Positions 8,274 to 16,688 of a DNA stretch of 64,000 nucleotides are shown here, in pieces (the stretch's first letter is position 1; every line of letters begins with the position of its first letter). This DNA is from Armatimonadota bacterium (GTDB lineage: Bacteria; Sysuimicrobiota; Sysuimicrobiia; Sysuimicrobiales; Sysuimicrobiaceae). The stretch covers positions 372,001 through 436,000 of the forward strand of contig JAVKGX010000001.1 of NCBI GenBank assembly GCA_031432545.1. The letters are read 5' to 3'. The notes beneath the pieces are model-generated. The model made no database searches and was not told the DNA's origin. It was given only the letters and a program-made list of their open reading frames with translations. Both the position numbers and the translations under genes were made by a program.

Positions 8274-8729
8274 CTAGGGACTGGCGGGCACCGCTTCCAG
8301 ACGCAGCGGGCAGTCCGGTGTTCGCGAGGCGGCCACGACGACGCCGGCGCCGTCGCGCACCCGGTCGTACAGCGGGAAGGTGCGTGCGCCTGTGAGGAGC
8401 TCGTGGCGGGCGATCTTGCTGACGCGCAGGTGCAGCGTGCCGATGCGGCGGTGCAGATCGGAGACGACGTACCAGCCGTCGCGGTAGACGTACCCCTCCG
8501 ACGGCAGCCCCCATCCCAGCGACCGGAACCGCATGCCCTCAATGGAGATCGCGCCGTCGGGGCCGACCCGGTAGATCTCGATCACCGGCGTCTTCTCGAC
8601 GGAGTGCACGTAGCGGATCTCGAAGCGGGCGTCGGCCGACAGGCAGACGGACAGCAACGGCCGGCGCTGCGCGCAGCCGACCGGGGCGAGGCACAACGCG
8701 ATGAGGACCCGCGCCAGCGACGTCCTCAA
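8274..8729 (-). CDS. DUF1850 domain protein
   Basis: A 151-residue protein starting at a TTG that overlaps the stop of the upstream DUF192 gene (TTGA). The N-terminus is hydrophobic with a Cys at about residue 19 (IALCLAPVGCAQ), suggesting an exported, perhaps lipid-anchored protein. The mature domain has the DUF1850 core: FEIRYVHSVEKTPVIEIYRV, followed by the GWGLPSEG segment. DUF1850 genes normally sit beside TRAP-type transporter genes; here none is present and the partner is DUF192. Function unknown. Confidence 0.75.
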   Translation of the reverse strand: MRTSLARVLIALCLAPVGCAQRRPLLSVCLSADARFEIRYVHSVEKTPVIEIYRVGPDGAISIEGMRFRSLGWGLPSEGYVYRDGWYVVSDLHRRIGTLHLRVSKIARHELLTGARTFPLYDRVRDGAGVVVAASRTPDCPLRLEAVPASP

Positions 8730-9250
8730 GGCCCTGCCGTGCAGCCCTTGATGAGTGCCGATCCCCGACCCCCGGCGTCCCTTCCCCGAACCGCCGCTGC
8801 CGGGCGGTAGACGACGCGCGCGCCGACGGTAAACCCGTGGCGGCGGAAGAAGCACTGGTTGACCTCTAGCGCGTACTTGGCCGGGTGGCGCGAGACGTAG
8901 ATGGGGATGTCGCCACCGGGTTGGGGCGGATCCATGTCCTGGATGTCGTTGATCCGCCAGTGCGGGTCGATGAAGGCGATCGACAGCGGGATGAACGTGT
9001 TCTTCATCCAAAACGACAGCCGCTGGGCCTCCTCGAAGATGAACAGCATGCCGGCGTTGTCTGCGAGCGAGGTCCGGTGCATCAAGCCCTGCGCACGCGC
9101 CTGCGGCGTGTCGGCGACCTCGACGTCCAGCACCACCCGCCGGTCCGCCTGCACGATCGTGACCGTCCCTCGCTTGAACAGCGGGGCTGCGGGCGCAGCC
9201 ACCGTGACCGACACCAACAGGCACAACAGCACGACGACGGAAAGACGCAT
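8726..9250 (-). CDS. DUF192 family secreted protein
   Basis: A 174-residue protein with a signal peptide (MRLSVVVLLCLLVSVTVAAP). The DUF192 fold follows: VEVADTPQARAQGLMHRTSL, GMLFIFEEAQRLSFWMKNTF and LSIAFIDPHWRI. The alternating MLF-IF/FWMKNT pattern is diagnostic. The C-terminal ~25 residues are basic and poorly conserved. Function of the family is unknown; it is widespread as an exported single-domain protein. It is translationally coupled to the DUF1850 gene. Confidence 0.85.
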   Translation of the reverse strand: MRLSVVVLLCLLVSVTVAAPAAPLFKRGTVTIVQADRRVVLDVEVADTPQARAQGLMHRTSLADNAGMLFIFEEAQRLSFWMKNTFIPLSIAFIDPHWRINDIQDMDPPQPGGDIPIYVSRHPAKYALEVNQCFFRRHGFTVGARVVYRPAAAVRGRDAGGRGSALIKGCTAGP

Positions 9251-9356
9251 CCCGTCATCGATTCTACGGCGGGCCGGACCGCTCCACCACCCATTGGGCG
9301 ATCCTAGGTGTCTGGAGATTTCCTCCCCGTGCAGACGATCACGCCGTCGGGTACGG

Positions 9357-10376
9357 TCAGGAGGGCAACTCAGTCGGCCGCGCCTCCAGGACCAGACGCT
9401 CGCTCCCCCTCAGGACGTGGATCGTCAGAGGCTCGCCCACCGGATGGCGGCCGAGGGCGATCAGCAGGTCGTCCAGCGACCGCACCTCGGTCTCTCCCAC
9501 CCGGACGACCAGGTCTCCGGTGCGCACGCCCGCCCGCTCCGCCGCCGAGTCGGGATGGATCTCGGTGACGCGCACGGCGCTGTCGGCGGCGAGGCGGTGG
9601 GCGACGGCGCGGCGGCGCTCCAGCGGGACGACCTGAGCGCCGATCCCCAGGTAGGAGCGGCGCACGCGACCGTCGCGGATGAGCTGGCCGGCGACCCAGC
9701 GCGCGGTGTTGACCGGGATCGCAAAGCAAATCCCCTGTGCGCCGAACACCACTGCGGTGTTGATGCCGATGACCCTGCCGCCGGAGTCCACCAGCGGTCC
9801 CCCGGAGTTGCCGGGGTTGAGGGCGGCGTCGGTCTGGATCACGTTCTCGATCGGCCGGCCCGTCTGCGTCGGGAGCGTGCGGCCCAGGGCGCTGATGACC
9901 CCGGCGGTGACGGTGGCGGCGAAGCCCAGCGGGTTTCCGATCGCGATCACGAGCTGGCCGACGCGCAGCGAGGAAGAATCGCCGAGTTCGGCATGCGGAA
10001 GACCGTTGTGCGGCACGCTGAGGACAGCCAGGTCGGTGTGCGGGTCGTCGCCCACCACGCGTGCGTCCATCGCGCGGCCGTCGGGCAGGCGCACCTCGAT
10101 CCGGTCCGCGCCCCGCACGACGTGGCTGTTGGTGAGGACGTAGCCGTCGGGTGTGATGAGTACGCCGCTGCCATCCCCGCGCAGCGGTGGGGCGGCTTCG
10201 GCCTGGGCACCCCTTGGCGCCCGCCGGGCCATGCCGACGCTGACGACCGCGGGGCCCACCCGCTCGACGGCGCCGATCACCGCCTGCGAGTACGCGTCGA
10301 GGGCAGCCGCGTCTCCTCCGGCGGATCGTGCCGCCTGGCGGTCCGTGGCCGGAGCACTGACGGTTCGCAGTCGCAT
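9357..10376 (-). CDS. HtrA/DegP-type serine protease with PDZ domain
   Basis: A 339-residue trypsin-like protease with an intact catalytic triad: His85 (TNSHVV), Asp115 (HTDLAVL) and Ser191 (NPGNSGGPL). A single PDZ domain occupies about residues 235-335 (HPDSAAERAGVRTGDLVV, with DDLLIAL). Unlike most HtrA proteins, no signal peptide or membrane anchor is seen at the N-terminus, which begins MRLRTVSAPATDRQ; either it is cytoplasmic or the true start differs. A second PDZ protease, with a signal, lies at 24967. It is divergent from the endonuclease Q gene. Confidence 0.88.
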   Translation of the reverse strand: MRLRTVSAPATDRQAARSAGGDAAALDAYSQAVIGAVERVGPAVVSVGMARRAPRGAQAEAAPPLRGDGSGVLITPDGYVLTNSHVVRGADRIEVRLPDGRAMDARVVGDDPHTDLAVLSVPHNGLPHAELGDSSSLRVGQLVIAIGNPLGFAATVTAGVISALGRTLPTQTGRPIENVIQTDAALNPGNSGGPLVDSGGRVIGINTAVVFGAQGICFAIPVNTARWVAGQLIRDGRVRRSYLGIGAQVVPLERRRAVAHRLAADSAVRVTEIHPDSAAERAGVRTGDLVVRVGETEVRSLDDLLIALGRHPVGEPLTIHVLRGSERLVLEARPTELPS

Positions 10377-10507
10377 CCTGCACGCGAAAACGCGCGCCCG
10401 GCCCCGCCTATTTCGGCCGCACCGCGAGGACGCCCCACCCTGAGCAGAGAATCTCCCTTCCCAGGAGGTGCATGCGCGGTCGGGTTCAGACGGCCGAGGA
10501 GGCTTCG

Positions 10508-11749
10508 ATGCTCATCTGCGATCTGCACCTGCACTCCAAGTACAGCCGGGCTACGAGCGCCGACATGGACGTCGAGCACATGAGCGCGTGGGCGCAGCGC
10601 AAGGGGATCGACGTCCTGGGGACCGGCGACTTCACCCATCCCGTGTGGCTGCGCGAGCTGCGAGCCAAACTCAGCCCGGCCGAGCCGGGCCTGTTACGGT
10701 ACGGTGACACCCGCTTCGTCCTGTCGGCCGAAGTCAGCAACGTCTACGCGCAGGACGGCCGCCTGCGCAAGGTGCACAGCATCGTCTGCAGCCCGTCGTT
10801 CGAGGTGTGCGACCGGATCAACGCCGTGCTGGGGCGGTTCGGCAACCTGATGGCCGATGGCAGGCCAACGCTAACGATCTCCTGCCGGCGGCTCGTGGAG
10901 TACGTCATGGAGATCTCGCCACAGTGTCTGGTGATTCCCGCGCACGCGTGGACGCCGTGGTTCTCCGTCTTCGGCGCCCGTTCGGGGTTCGACTCCCTCG
11001 CGGAGTGCTTCGGCGACCAGGTGTCCTCCGTCCGGGCGATCGAGACGGGACTGAGCAGCGATCCGCCGATGAACTGGCGGCTGTCGCAACTGGACGGCGT
11101 GGCGCTCGTCTCGTTCAGCGACGCGCACTCGCCCTCCAAACTCGGGCGGGAGGCGACGGTGCTCGACGGTCAGCTGTCCTACGAGGGGATCGTCGGGGCG
11201 ATCCGCACGGGTGCCATCGCGTACACGATCGAGTTCTTCCCCCAAGAGGGCAAGTATCACTACGACGGGCACCGGCAATGCGGGATCCGCTGGAAGCCGC
11301 AGACGACGATCGCCCACCGCGGACGGTGCTCCGAGTGTGGCCGCCCGGTCACCGTCGGCGTCCTGCACCGGATCGAGGCGCTGGCGGATCGCGAGGAAGG
11401 CTACACGCCGCCGGGCCGGCCCCCGTACCGCAACCTGATCCCGCTGGAGGAGATCGTCGCGGAAGGACTCGGTCAGAGCGTGGCCACGATGCGCGTGCGC
11501 GACGAGTACCTCAAGCTCGTGCAGCGCTTCGGCGGCGAGTTCAGGGTGCTCATGGACACCCCGCTGGGGGAACTGGAGCGCGCCGCACATCCCCGCGTCG
11601 CCGAGGGGATCCGCCGGATGCGCGAGGGCCGCGTATACATCGAGCCCGGGTACGACGGCGAGTTCGGGCGCATCCACCTGTTCGAAGATCCCCCACCGGG
11701 CATGCGCGACAGCGAGCCGGCGCAGACCGCGCAGATGAACCTGTTCTGA
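10508..11749 (+). CDS. Endonuclease Q family DNA repair nuclease (PHP domain)
   Basis: A 413-residue PHP-domain protein matching endonuclease Q, which cuts 5' of deaminated bases such as uracil and hypoxanthine. The PHP metal site begins DLHLHSKYSRATS and continues with GTGDFTHP, PAHAWTPWFSVFG and SFSDAHSP. A CxxC element (CSECGRPV) beyond residue 250 is the zinc-binding part. The length is close to that of archaeal EndoQ. The ATG at 10508 is preferred because GAGGAGG lies just upstream; a further in-frame start at 10472 is less likely. EndoQ is best known from Thermococcales, some methanogens and a minority of bacteria. Confidence 0.85.
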   Translation: MLICDLHLHSKYSRATSADMDVEHMSAWAQRKGIDVLGTGDFTHPVWLRELRAKLSPAEPGLLRYGDTRFVLSAEVSNVYAQDGRLRKVHSIVCSPSFEVCDRINAVLGRFGNLMADGRPTLTISCRRLVEYVMEISPQCLVIPAHAWTPWFSVFGARSGFDSLAECFGDQVSSVRAIETGLSSDPPMNWRLSQLDGVALVSFSDAHSPSKLGREATVLDGQLSYEGIVGAIRTGAIAYTIEFFPQEGKYHYDGHRQCGIRWKPQTTIAHRGRCSECGRPVTVGVLHRIEALADREEGYTPPGRPPYRNLIPLEEIVAEGLGQSVATMRVRDEYLKLVQRFGGEFRVLMDTPLGELERAAHPRVAEGIRRMREGRVYIEPGYDGEFGRIHLFEDPPPGMRDSEPAQTAQMNLF

Positions 11750-11831
11750 TCGCGCCCCAAACGAGCGTCGCGCCGCACGCCGTGTTCTGCCGGGCACAGC
11801 CTAGCCTGAGGGTCGATCCGGGTCCGGCGTC

Positions 11832-13025
11832 ATGACCGAGACCCAACGGATCGTGCGGGTAACCCTCCGCCCAGGCGGGGACCGCCGGGTCCGCCAGGGC
11901 CACCTGTGGGTCTACGAAGGCGAGATCGCCGAGGCGTCGGCGCAGCCGGCCGCCGGCGCCTGCGTCGACGTGGTGTCCCATCGTGGCCACTATCTCGGCC
12001 GGGGGTTGTTCCACCCGCACTCACGCATCCGCGTGCGCCTCCTGACATTCGACCAGGAGCCGATCGACGAGGCGTTCTTCGTCCGGCGCATCCGGGCGGC
12101 GGTGGCACTGCGGCAGCGGGTCGTCGCGGACACGACCGCCTACCGGGTGGTGTTCGGGGAAGGGGACCTGCTGCCGGGACTGATCGTCGACCGGTACAAC
12201 GACGTTCTCGTCGTGCAGACCCTCACCGTGGGGATGGACGTGCGGGCCGAGATGCTGGCGGACATCCTGAGCCGCGAGACGGCAGTGAGGGCCGTCTACG
12301 TCCGCAACGACGCCGAAAGCCGCCTGCTGGAGGGGCTACCCCAGTACCGGGGGTGGTTGCGGGGCCGGGCGGATGCGCGACAGGAGATCCGAGAAGCGGA
12401 CACGCGCTTTGTGGTCGACGTGGAGGGCGGTCAGAAGACCGGCTGGTTTTGTGACCAGCGGGAGAACCGGCTGGCGGTCGCACCCCTGGCTGGCGATGCA
12501 GAGGTCCTGGAGCCGTTCGCCTATACCGGGGCGTTTGGGATCCACTGTGCGCTGCGCGGTGCCCGGTCGGTGCTGGGCTTCGATCGCAGCGGGCCGGCTG
12601 TGGAGCAAGCGCGCGAGCACGCGGTGCACAACGACGTCGCCCAGGTGTGCGCGTACGAGGTCGCCGACGCCTTCGACCAGATGCGCGCCCTGGTGCGTGC
12701 GGGCCGGTGCTTCGACGTAGTGATCCTCGACCCACCGGCGTTCGCCCGTCGCGCGGCCGCGGTGCCGAGGGCACTGGCGGGCTACAGGGACATCAACCTG
12801 TGGGCCCTGCGGCTGCTCCGACCGGGCGGCTTTTTGGTTACCTGCTCGTGTTCGTACCACGTCGACGAGGCGATGCTGTGGAACGCGGTGCTGGACGCGG
12901 CCGCAGACGCCGGACGTCGGCTGCGGCTGCTGGAGGCTCGCGGGCAGGCCCGCGATCACCCGATGCTGGCGGCGATGCCCGAGACCCGGTACCTGAAGTG
13001 CTTCGTCCTCCATGTGGTGGATTAG
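11832..13025 (+). CDS. RlmI/RlmK-type class I SAM-dependent rRNA methyltransferase with PUA domain
   Basis: This 397-residue protein has an N-terminal PUA-like domain (RVRQGHLWVYEGEI), a central EEHUD-like region (GLIVDRYNDVLVVQ), and a C-terminal Rossmann methyltransferase. SAM-binding features are EPFAYTGAFGIHCALRG and GFDRSGPAVEQAREHAVHND; the catalytic region is VVILDPPAFARR followed by CSCSYHVDEA. The DPPAF and SCS motifs place it with the RlmI m5C methyltransferase family acting on 23S rRNA, though the target base cannot be fixed. It is downstream of endonuclease Q with an 82-base gap. Confidence 0.88.
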   Translation: MTETQRIVRVTLRPGGDRRVRQGHLWVYEGEIAEASAQPAAGACVDVVSHRGHYLGRGLFHPHSRIRVRLLTFDQEPIDEAFFVRRIRAAVALRQRVVADTTAYRVVFGEGDLLPGLIVDRYNDVLVVQTLTVGMDVRAEMLADILSRETAVRAVYVRNDAESRLLEGLPQYRGWLRGRADARQEIREADTRFVVDVEGGQKTGWFCDQRENRLAVAPLAGDAEVLEPFAYTGAFGIHCALRGARSVLGFDRSGPAVEQAREHAVHNDVAQVCAYEVADAFDQMRALVRAGRCFDVVILDPPAFARRAAAVPRALAGYRDINLWALRLLRPGGFLVTCSCSYHVDEAMLWNAVLDAAADAGRRLRLLEARGQARDHPMLAAMPETRYLKCFVLHVVD

Positions 13026-13029
13026 ATGA

Positions 13030-13054
13030 TCTCTGACCCCTGGTGTCAGACACC
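13030..13054. repeat. Palindromic repeat, left copy
   Basis: A 20-base unit (13030-13049) recurs at 14078-14097 with one mismatch in the same orientation. Here the unit merges into a second perfect palindrome, GGTGTC-A-GACACC (13042-13054). It lies just after the RlmI-type gene's stop. It resembles REP-like extragenic palindromes or short mobile-element ends. Confidence 0.7.
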
Positions 13055-13069
13055 GGAAGGCTCACGTGG

Positions 13070-13832
13070 TCACCGGCCAAACTGCCTCAGTGCTGCGCGA
13101 AGACCTTCGGCGTCCAGGTGGTGGGCAAACGGCCCGCCTGGGTGGTCGAACAGCCAGACGTGCATCATCTCCACCGCTTCCCCGACGAAGGCACTACCGG
13201 GCGGGCACCGTCCCGGCCCGAGCGCGCCGGCTATGCGGCCGTCGGGGCGGATGCACAGGTTGTCGTGGGTGTGCCACGCCGTAAGCCGCCCGCCCGGACG
13301 GGGACCCTGTCCTTTGGCAGCAACGAACATCACCCCTCGCAGCGCGGTCCGCCCGCCGCGCAACCGCAGGTAGACCAGCCCCTCGGGGTACTGAGGGTCG
13401 AGCCACCGTCCATCGCGGTTGTAGGCGCGGTTGTGCCAGTGCGCCGGCCCTCCACGTCCCGAAGAGGAACGGAGTCACGCGCCGGTAGCCTTCGGCCTCC
13501 GCAGCCTGCACCTCGGCAAATCGGACTGCCGCAGCCCGCACCTCCGCGAGGAACCGGTCGGCGGTGGCCCTCTGCTCAGGTGTCACCCCACCCGGCGAAT
13601 CGTGGATGGCAGTAGTGGGAGAGGGACAGGGGCTCGGCCCGGACGGGTGGTGATGGTGCTCGCCGCCGCTCTGCGCTGCCGCCACCCGGACCGTGGAGAG
13701 GGAGAGGAGCACGAGCAGGGTGCTGGCGGCGAGGGCGGCCGTCGAGCCGAGCACGGCCCGGCCTGGCACCCTGCGAACGAACCGCAACGGGGTCGTGCCG
13801 ACCACCGCCGGCGGATTCCCTGGATTGCTCAT
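13070..13832 (-). pseudogene. Frameshifted membrane-anchored/secreted protein with WHTHDNLC motif
   Basis: Two overlapping minus-strand frames together encode one ~250-residue protein. The first, from the ATG at 13832, has a hydrophobic segment (GSTAALAASTLLVLLSLSTV), an HHHHP stretch, and a helix ending EGYRRVTPFLFG. At about 13455 coherence passes to a frame offset by one base, continuing AHWHNRAYNRDGRWLDPQYP, then LRGVMFVAAKGQGP, LTAWHTHDNLCI and EMMHVWLFDHPGGPFAHHL, to the stop at 13070. The paired motifs recall an uncharacterised actinobacterial family with a His-rich, possibly metal-binding core. Either the gene is broken or one base is wrong in the assembly. It lies between the two palindromic repeats. 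Confidence 0.7.
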
Positions 13833-14302
13833 CGTGAAGACCTCCTCACGGATTGCCGAGATTTAGGCCAGCCACGCCATGCTGGTTCCTCCCCTCCGTA
13901 GACCTGGGCGGGGTTGGTGCGGTTTCGGCAGCGCAAAGGATGTCTCCGGATGGCCGGGCCGGCCACCTCCATCAGCCGTTGGGGTCTGGGGCGCTACGGA
14001 CGGTCGTCTCCGCCGGCAAGAACAGAGCCGGAGCCGCCGCGATGGCCAGGATCGCCAGCACGAAGAGCCGCTCCCGGTCTCTGACACCTGGTGTCAGGGA
14101 AGGGGCCAGGAGTGCAGCCCCTGTGCTAGCATCCTTGAGGAACCGGTGTGCGCGGTGAGCGTGACCTGACCAACCCGAGGGCGCAACGCACCCGAACGAT
14201 GCTTCCGTCAGCGAGCTGGGGCCTGGCTCGGGTGAGGAGACGTGAGGGGTAGGTGCATAGTGTCCGCAACCTCGATTGCCGGTTCCCATCAGGAGGGCAG
14301 GC
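13833..14302. other. 470-base divergent gap with palindrome and a tiny leader-like frame
   Basis: Nothing here is a convincing gene. On the minus strand, a strong ribosome site (GGAGGGGAGG) precedes a five-codon frame at 13863-13880 (ATG GCG TGG CTG GCC TAA), 31 bases before the frameshifted gene's ATG. The right palindrome lies at 14078-14097. A 7-base inverted pair, ACCCGAG near 14174 and CTCGGGT near 14227, precedes the DoxX-like gene and could fold in its leader. A hydrophobic minus-strand stretch ending at 13972 lacks a start with a ribosome site. Confidence 0.4.
14078..14097. repeat. Palindromic repeat, right copy
   Basis: TCTCTGACACCTGGTGTCAG differs from the copy at 13030-13049 at one position. 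Within it CTGACACC-T-GGTGTCAG is a perfect palindrome with 8-base arms. The two direct copies bound about 1 kb carrying only the frameshifted gene. Confidence 0.7.
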
Positions 14303-14869
14303 GTGGGTGCGCTCCAGCGGATCTTTGAGGCCGTGGACCGCCGGGTTACCGCTTGGATGGCGCGCCACGGGATCGTTCTGTTGCGCGTGAGTCTGGGCAT
14401 CGTCTTCTTCTGGTTTGGCTTCCTCAAATTCTTCAGCGGATTGAGCCCCGCGCAGGATCTCGCCACTCGCACCATCTCTGTCCTCACGTTCGGTCGACTC
14501 CCTCCTGACGTCTCGATCCCGATCCTCGCTGCTTGGGAATGCCTGATTGGTCTGGGCTTGATGCTTGGCGTGTTCATGCGCGCGACCTTGCTGCTCCTGT
14601 GGCTGCAGATGCTGGGGACGATCACACCCTTGTTCCTCTTCCCCCATGAAGTCTTCGTGAGGATCCCGTACGCCCCCACGCTTGAGGGCCAGTACATCGT
14701 CAAGAACATCGTTCTCATCAGCGCGGGGATCGTGCTCGGTGCCACCGTGAAGGGGGGAAGGCTCGTCAGCGAGGAGCCGGCCGAGTCTGCGGGCGCTGGC
14801 GGGCCACAGACTCGCCGTCGGGGCGCCGGGGTACGGACGCGGAGCAGGAGATCGGCGGCGCCGCTATAA
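14303..14869 (+). CDS. DoxX-like membrane protein
   Basis: A 188-residue protein with four hydrophobic segments: around residues 25-45 (LLRVSLGIVFFWFGFLKFF), 75-95 (IPILAAWECLIGLGLMLGVF), 95-115 and 130-155. This is the DoxX/SURF4-like four-helix arrangement. A polar Arg/Ser tail follows residue 160. The GTG at 14303 is chosen since AGGAGGG ends a few bases before it; the upstream TTG (14276) has no such site. Family members contribute to terminal oxidase or thiol-redox assemblies in some organisms, but nothing here shows which. The stop overlaps a TATAAT hexamer that may serve the next gene. Confidence 0.7.
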   Translation: MGALQRIFEAVDRRVTAWMARHGIVLLRVSLGIVFFWFGFLKFFSGLSPAQDLATRTISVLTFGRLPPDVSIPILAAWECLIGLGLMLGVFMRATLLLLWLQMLGTITPLFLFPHEVFVRIPYAPTLEGQYIVKNIVLISAGIVLGATVKGGRLVSEEPAESAGAGGPQTRRRGAGVRTRSRRSAAPL

Positions 14870-14870
14870 T
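14865..14870 (+). promoter_or_regulatory. Perfect -10 hexamer for the R3H ATPase leader
   Basis: TATAAT at 14865-14870, overlapping the stop of the DoxX-like gene. No good -35 hexamer is visible at 16-18 bases upstream. Transcription from here would give a leader of about 165 bases containing the hairpin at 14927. Confidence 0.4.
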
Positions 14871-14926
14871 AGAGTAGGCAAACGTGATACGCGACCCGAT
14901 GCCGCAGCGCGACGCAGCCGACGGGA

Positions 14927-14955
14927 GGAGGGGAGGTCTTTGCCCCTCCTTTTGC
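14927..14955 (+). terminator. Intrinsic terminator/attenuator-like hairpin
   Basis: GGAGGGG (14927-14933) and CCCCTCC (14943-14949) form a perfect 7-base stem with a 9-base loop, followed by TTTTGCTTTTG. It ends transcripts from the DoxX-like gene or, if the -10 at 14865 is active, conditionally stops transcription before the R3H ATPase. No alternative antiterminator pairing was found by eye. Confidence 0.65.
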
Positions 14956-15043
14956 TTTTGGGGGCGGTGCGGGGCCACGACGAGCGGGTCGCGGGGGACG
15001 TCTGACTTCGCAGCGCACACACGGCACGCCGGGAGGGGATCCC

Positions 15044-16669
15044 ATGGCGATCGCACGACTCGCGCAGCTGCCGCTTCGGCGGAATGCAGGGGGATGGCGC
15101 ACAGCTGTGCGCGGGAGGCAGAGGGAATTGTCCGGTAGGCAGATCAGCATCACCGACGATCTGGAACTGCTGCTGGCGGTCATGCCGCCGCACATCCGGG
15201 AGGCGATCGAGCGCAGACCGCACCGCGACGGGCTGGTGGAGGTGGTCCTGGACCTGGGCCGCCTGCCCGAGGCGCGATTCCTCAATGGCGCCGAGATCCT
15301 TTCCGACGAGCAGGTGACTCGCGAGGACATCCTCTACGTGACCCAGCGCGTCGGCCGCTTCGGGAAGGACAACCGAGCCGGCATCGAGCGGACGTTGCAC
15401 CGGATCTCGGCAATCCGCAATCGCGTCGGGGAGGTCGTCGGCCTGACCTGCCGCGTGGGCCGCGCGGTCTTCGGCACCGTAGACATCGTGCGGGACGTGA
15501 TCGAGGCTGGGGCCTCGATCCTCCTGCTGGGGCGGCCCGGGGTCGGCAAGACCACGCTGCTGCGAGAGGCGGCCCGCGTCCTGGCGGACGAGCTGGGCAA
15601 GCGCGTGGTGGTCGTGGACACCTCCAACGAGATCGCCGGCGACGGCGACATCCCCCACCCCGGCATCGGGCGGGCGCGCCGCATGCAGGTGCCCGAGCCC
15701 GCCCTCCAACACGCGGTGATGATCGAGGCGGTCGAGAACCACATGCCCGAGGTGATCGTGATCGACGAGATCGGGACGGAGGCCGAAGCGCTGGCGGCGC
15801 GGACCATCGCCGAGCGGGGGGTGCAGCTCATCGCGACCGCCCACGGCAACACGCTGGACAACCTGCTCCAGAACCCGACTCTGTCCGATTTGATCGGCGG
15901 CATCCAGGCCGTCACGCTGTCCGATGAAGAAGCACGCCGGCGCGGCACGCAGAAGACGGTGCTGGAGCGAAAGGCTCCTCCGACGTTCGACGTCGTCATC
16001 GAGATCCAGGAGAAGGACAAGCTGGCCGTGCACCACGACGTCGCCGATGTTGTGGACCGGTTCCTGCGCGGGGTGCCGCCGCGTCCCGAGGTACGGGTGC
16101 GGACCGAGGAGGGCGAGGTCGAGATCCGTCCCTACGAGCCGCGCGTGGAGTCGTTCGCCCCCTCCGGACCGTTCGCGGCGCCGGTCTCGCCGGGCGGCGA
16201 CCGGCCCGGGCGCAAGGTGCTGCGCATCTACCCCTATGCGGTGAGCCGCAACCGCCTCGAGCGGGCCATCCGTGAGCTGCGCGTCCCGGCCTACGTGGTG
16301 GACCACCTCGAGGACGCAGACGTGGTGTTGACGATCAAGTCGCAGGAGAAGCGTCAGCCCAAGCGTCTGCGCGACGCCCAGGCACGCGGGATGCCGCTGC
16401 ACGTCGTGAAGAGCAACACCGTGACGCAGCTGGAGAACTTCCTGCGGTCGGTGTTCGACGTCGGGGACTATCTGGACGATCAGGAGGCGGCGCTGCGGGA
16501 GGTCGAAGACGCCATCCGCGAGGTGCTCGACGAGGCGCAGCCGGTGGAGTTGTCGCCCCAGAACTCCTACGTGCGCAGGCTACAACACCAGCTCGTCCAG
16601 CGCTACGGCCTGTCTTCGGAGAGCAAGGGGGACGAGCCGTACAGGCGCGTGGTGATCTATCCGCGATGA
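15044..16669 (+). CDS. AAA-type ATPase with R3H nucleic-acid-binding domain (SpoIIIAA-like)
   Basis: A 541-residue cytoplasmic protein. Residues ~40-100 resemble the SpoIIIAA N-terminal region ([33 protein letters not shown]). An ATPase core follows with Walker [10 protein letters not shown] (163-171), [14 protein letters not shown] and Walker [14 protein letters not shown], then [13 protein letters not shown]. After a linker comes a region with [17 protein letters not shown] and VLTIKSQEK; the C-terminus is an R3H domain (~505-541: [15 protein letters not shown]). Such proteins are common in cyanobacteria, Chloroflexi and Bacillota relatives; the role is unknown, presumably RNA or ssDNA related. 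GGAGGGG precedes the ATG. Likely first gene of the tmk-darA-holB unit. Confidence 0.88.
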   Translation: MAIARLAQLPLRRNAGGWRTAVRGRQRELSGRQISITDDLELLLAVMPPHIREAIERRPHRDGLVEVVLDLGRLPEARFLNGAEILSDEQVTREDILYVTQRVGRFGKDNRAGIERTLHRISAIRNRVGEVVGLTCRVGRAVFGTVDIVRDVIEAGASILLLGRPGVGKTTLLREAARVLADELGKRVVVVDTSNEIAGDGDIPHPGIGRARRMQVPEPALQHAVMIEAVENHMPEVIVIDEIGTEAEALAARTIAERGVQLIATAHGNTLDNLLQNPTLSDLIGGIQAVTLSDEEARRRGTQKTVLERKAPPTFDVVIEIQEKDKLAVHHDVADVVDRFLRGVPPRPEVRVRTEEGEVEIRPYEPRVESFAPSGPFAAPVSPGGDRPGRKVLRIYPYAVSRNRLERAIRELRVPAYVVDHLEDADVVLTIKSQEKRQPKRLRDAQARGMPLHVVKSNTVTQLENFLRSVFDVGDYLDDQEAALREVEDAIREVLDEAQPVELSPQNSYVRRLQHQLVQRYGLSSESKGDEPYRRVVIYPR

Positions 16670-16688
16670 TCGGGCGGCGCACCCCGCC

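Noticed and set aside
13972-14289. Minus-strand frame with a hydrophobic segment (LFVLAILAIAAAPALFLP)
   Set aside because: No start with a ribosome site, upstream residues are unstructured, and it spans the palindromic repeat.
14864-16402. A 512-codon minus-strand open frame antisense to the R3H ATPase gene
   Set aside because: It mirrors a well-conserved plus-strand gene in GC-rich DNA, has low-complexity composition and no family motif.
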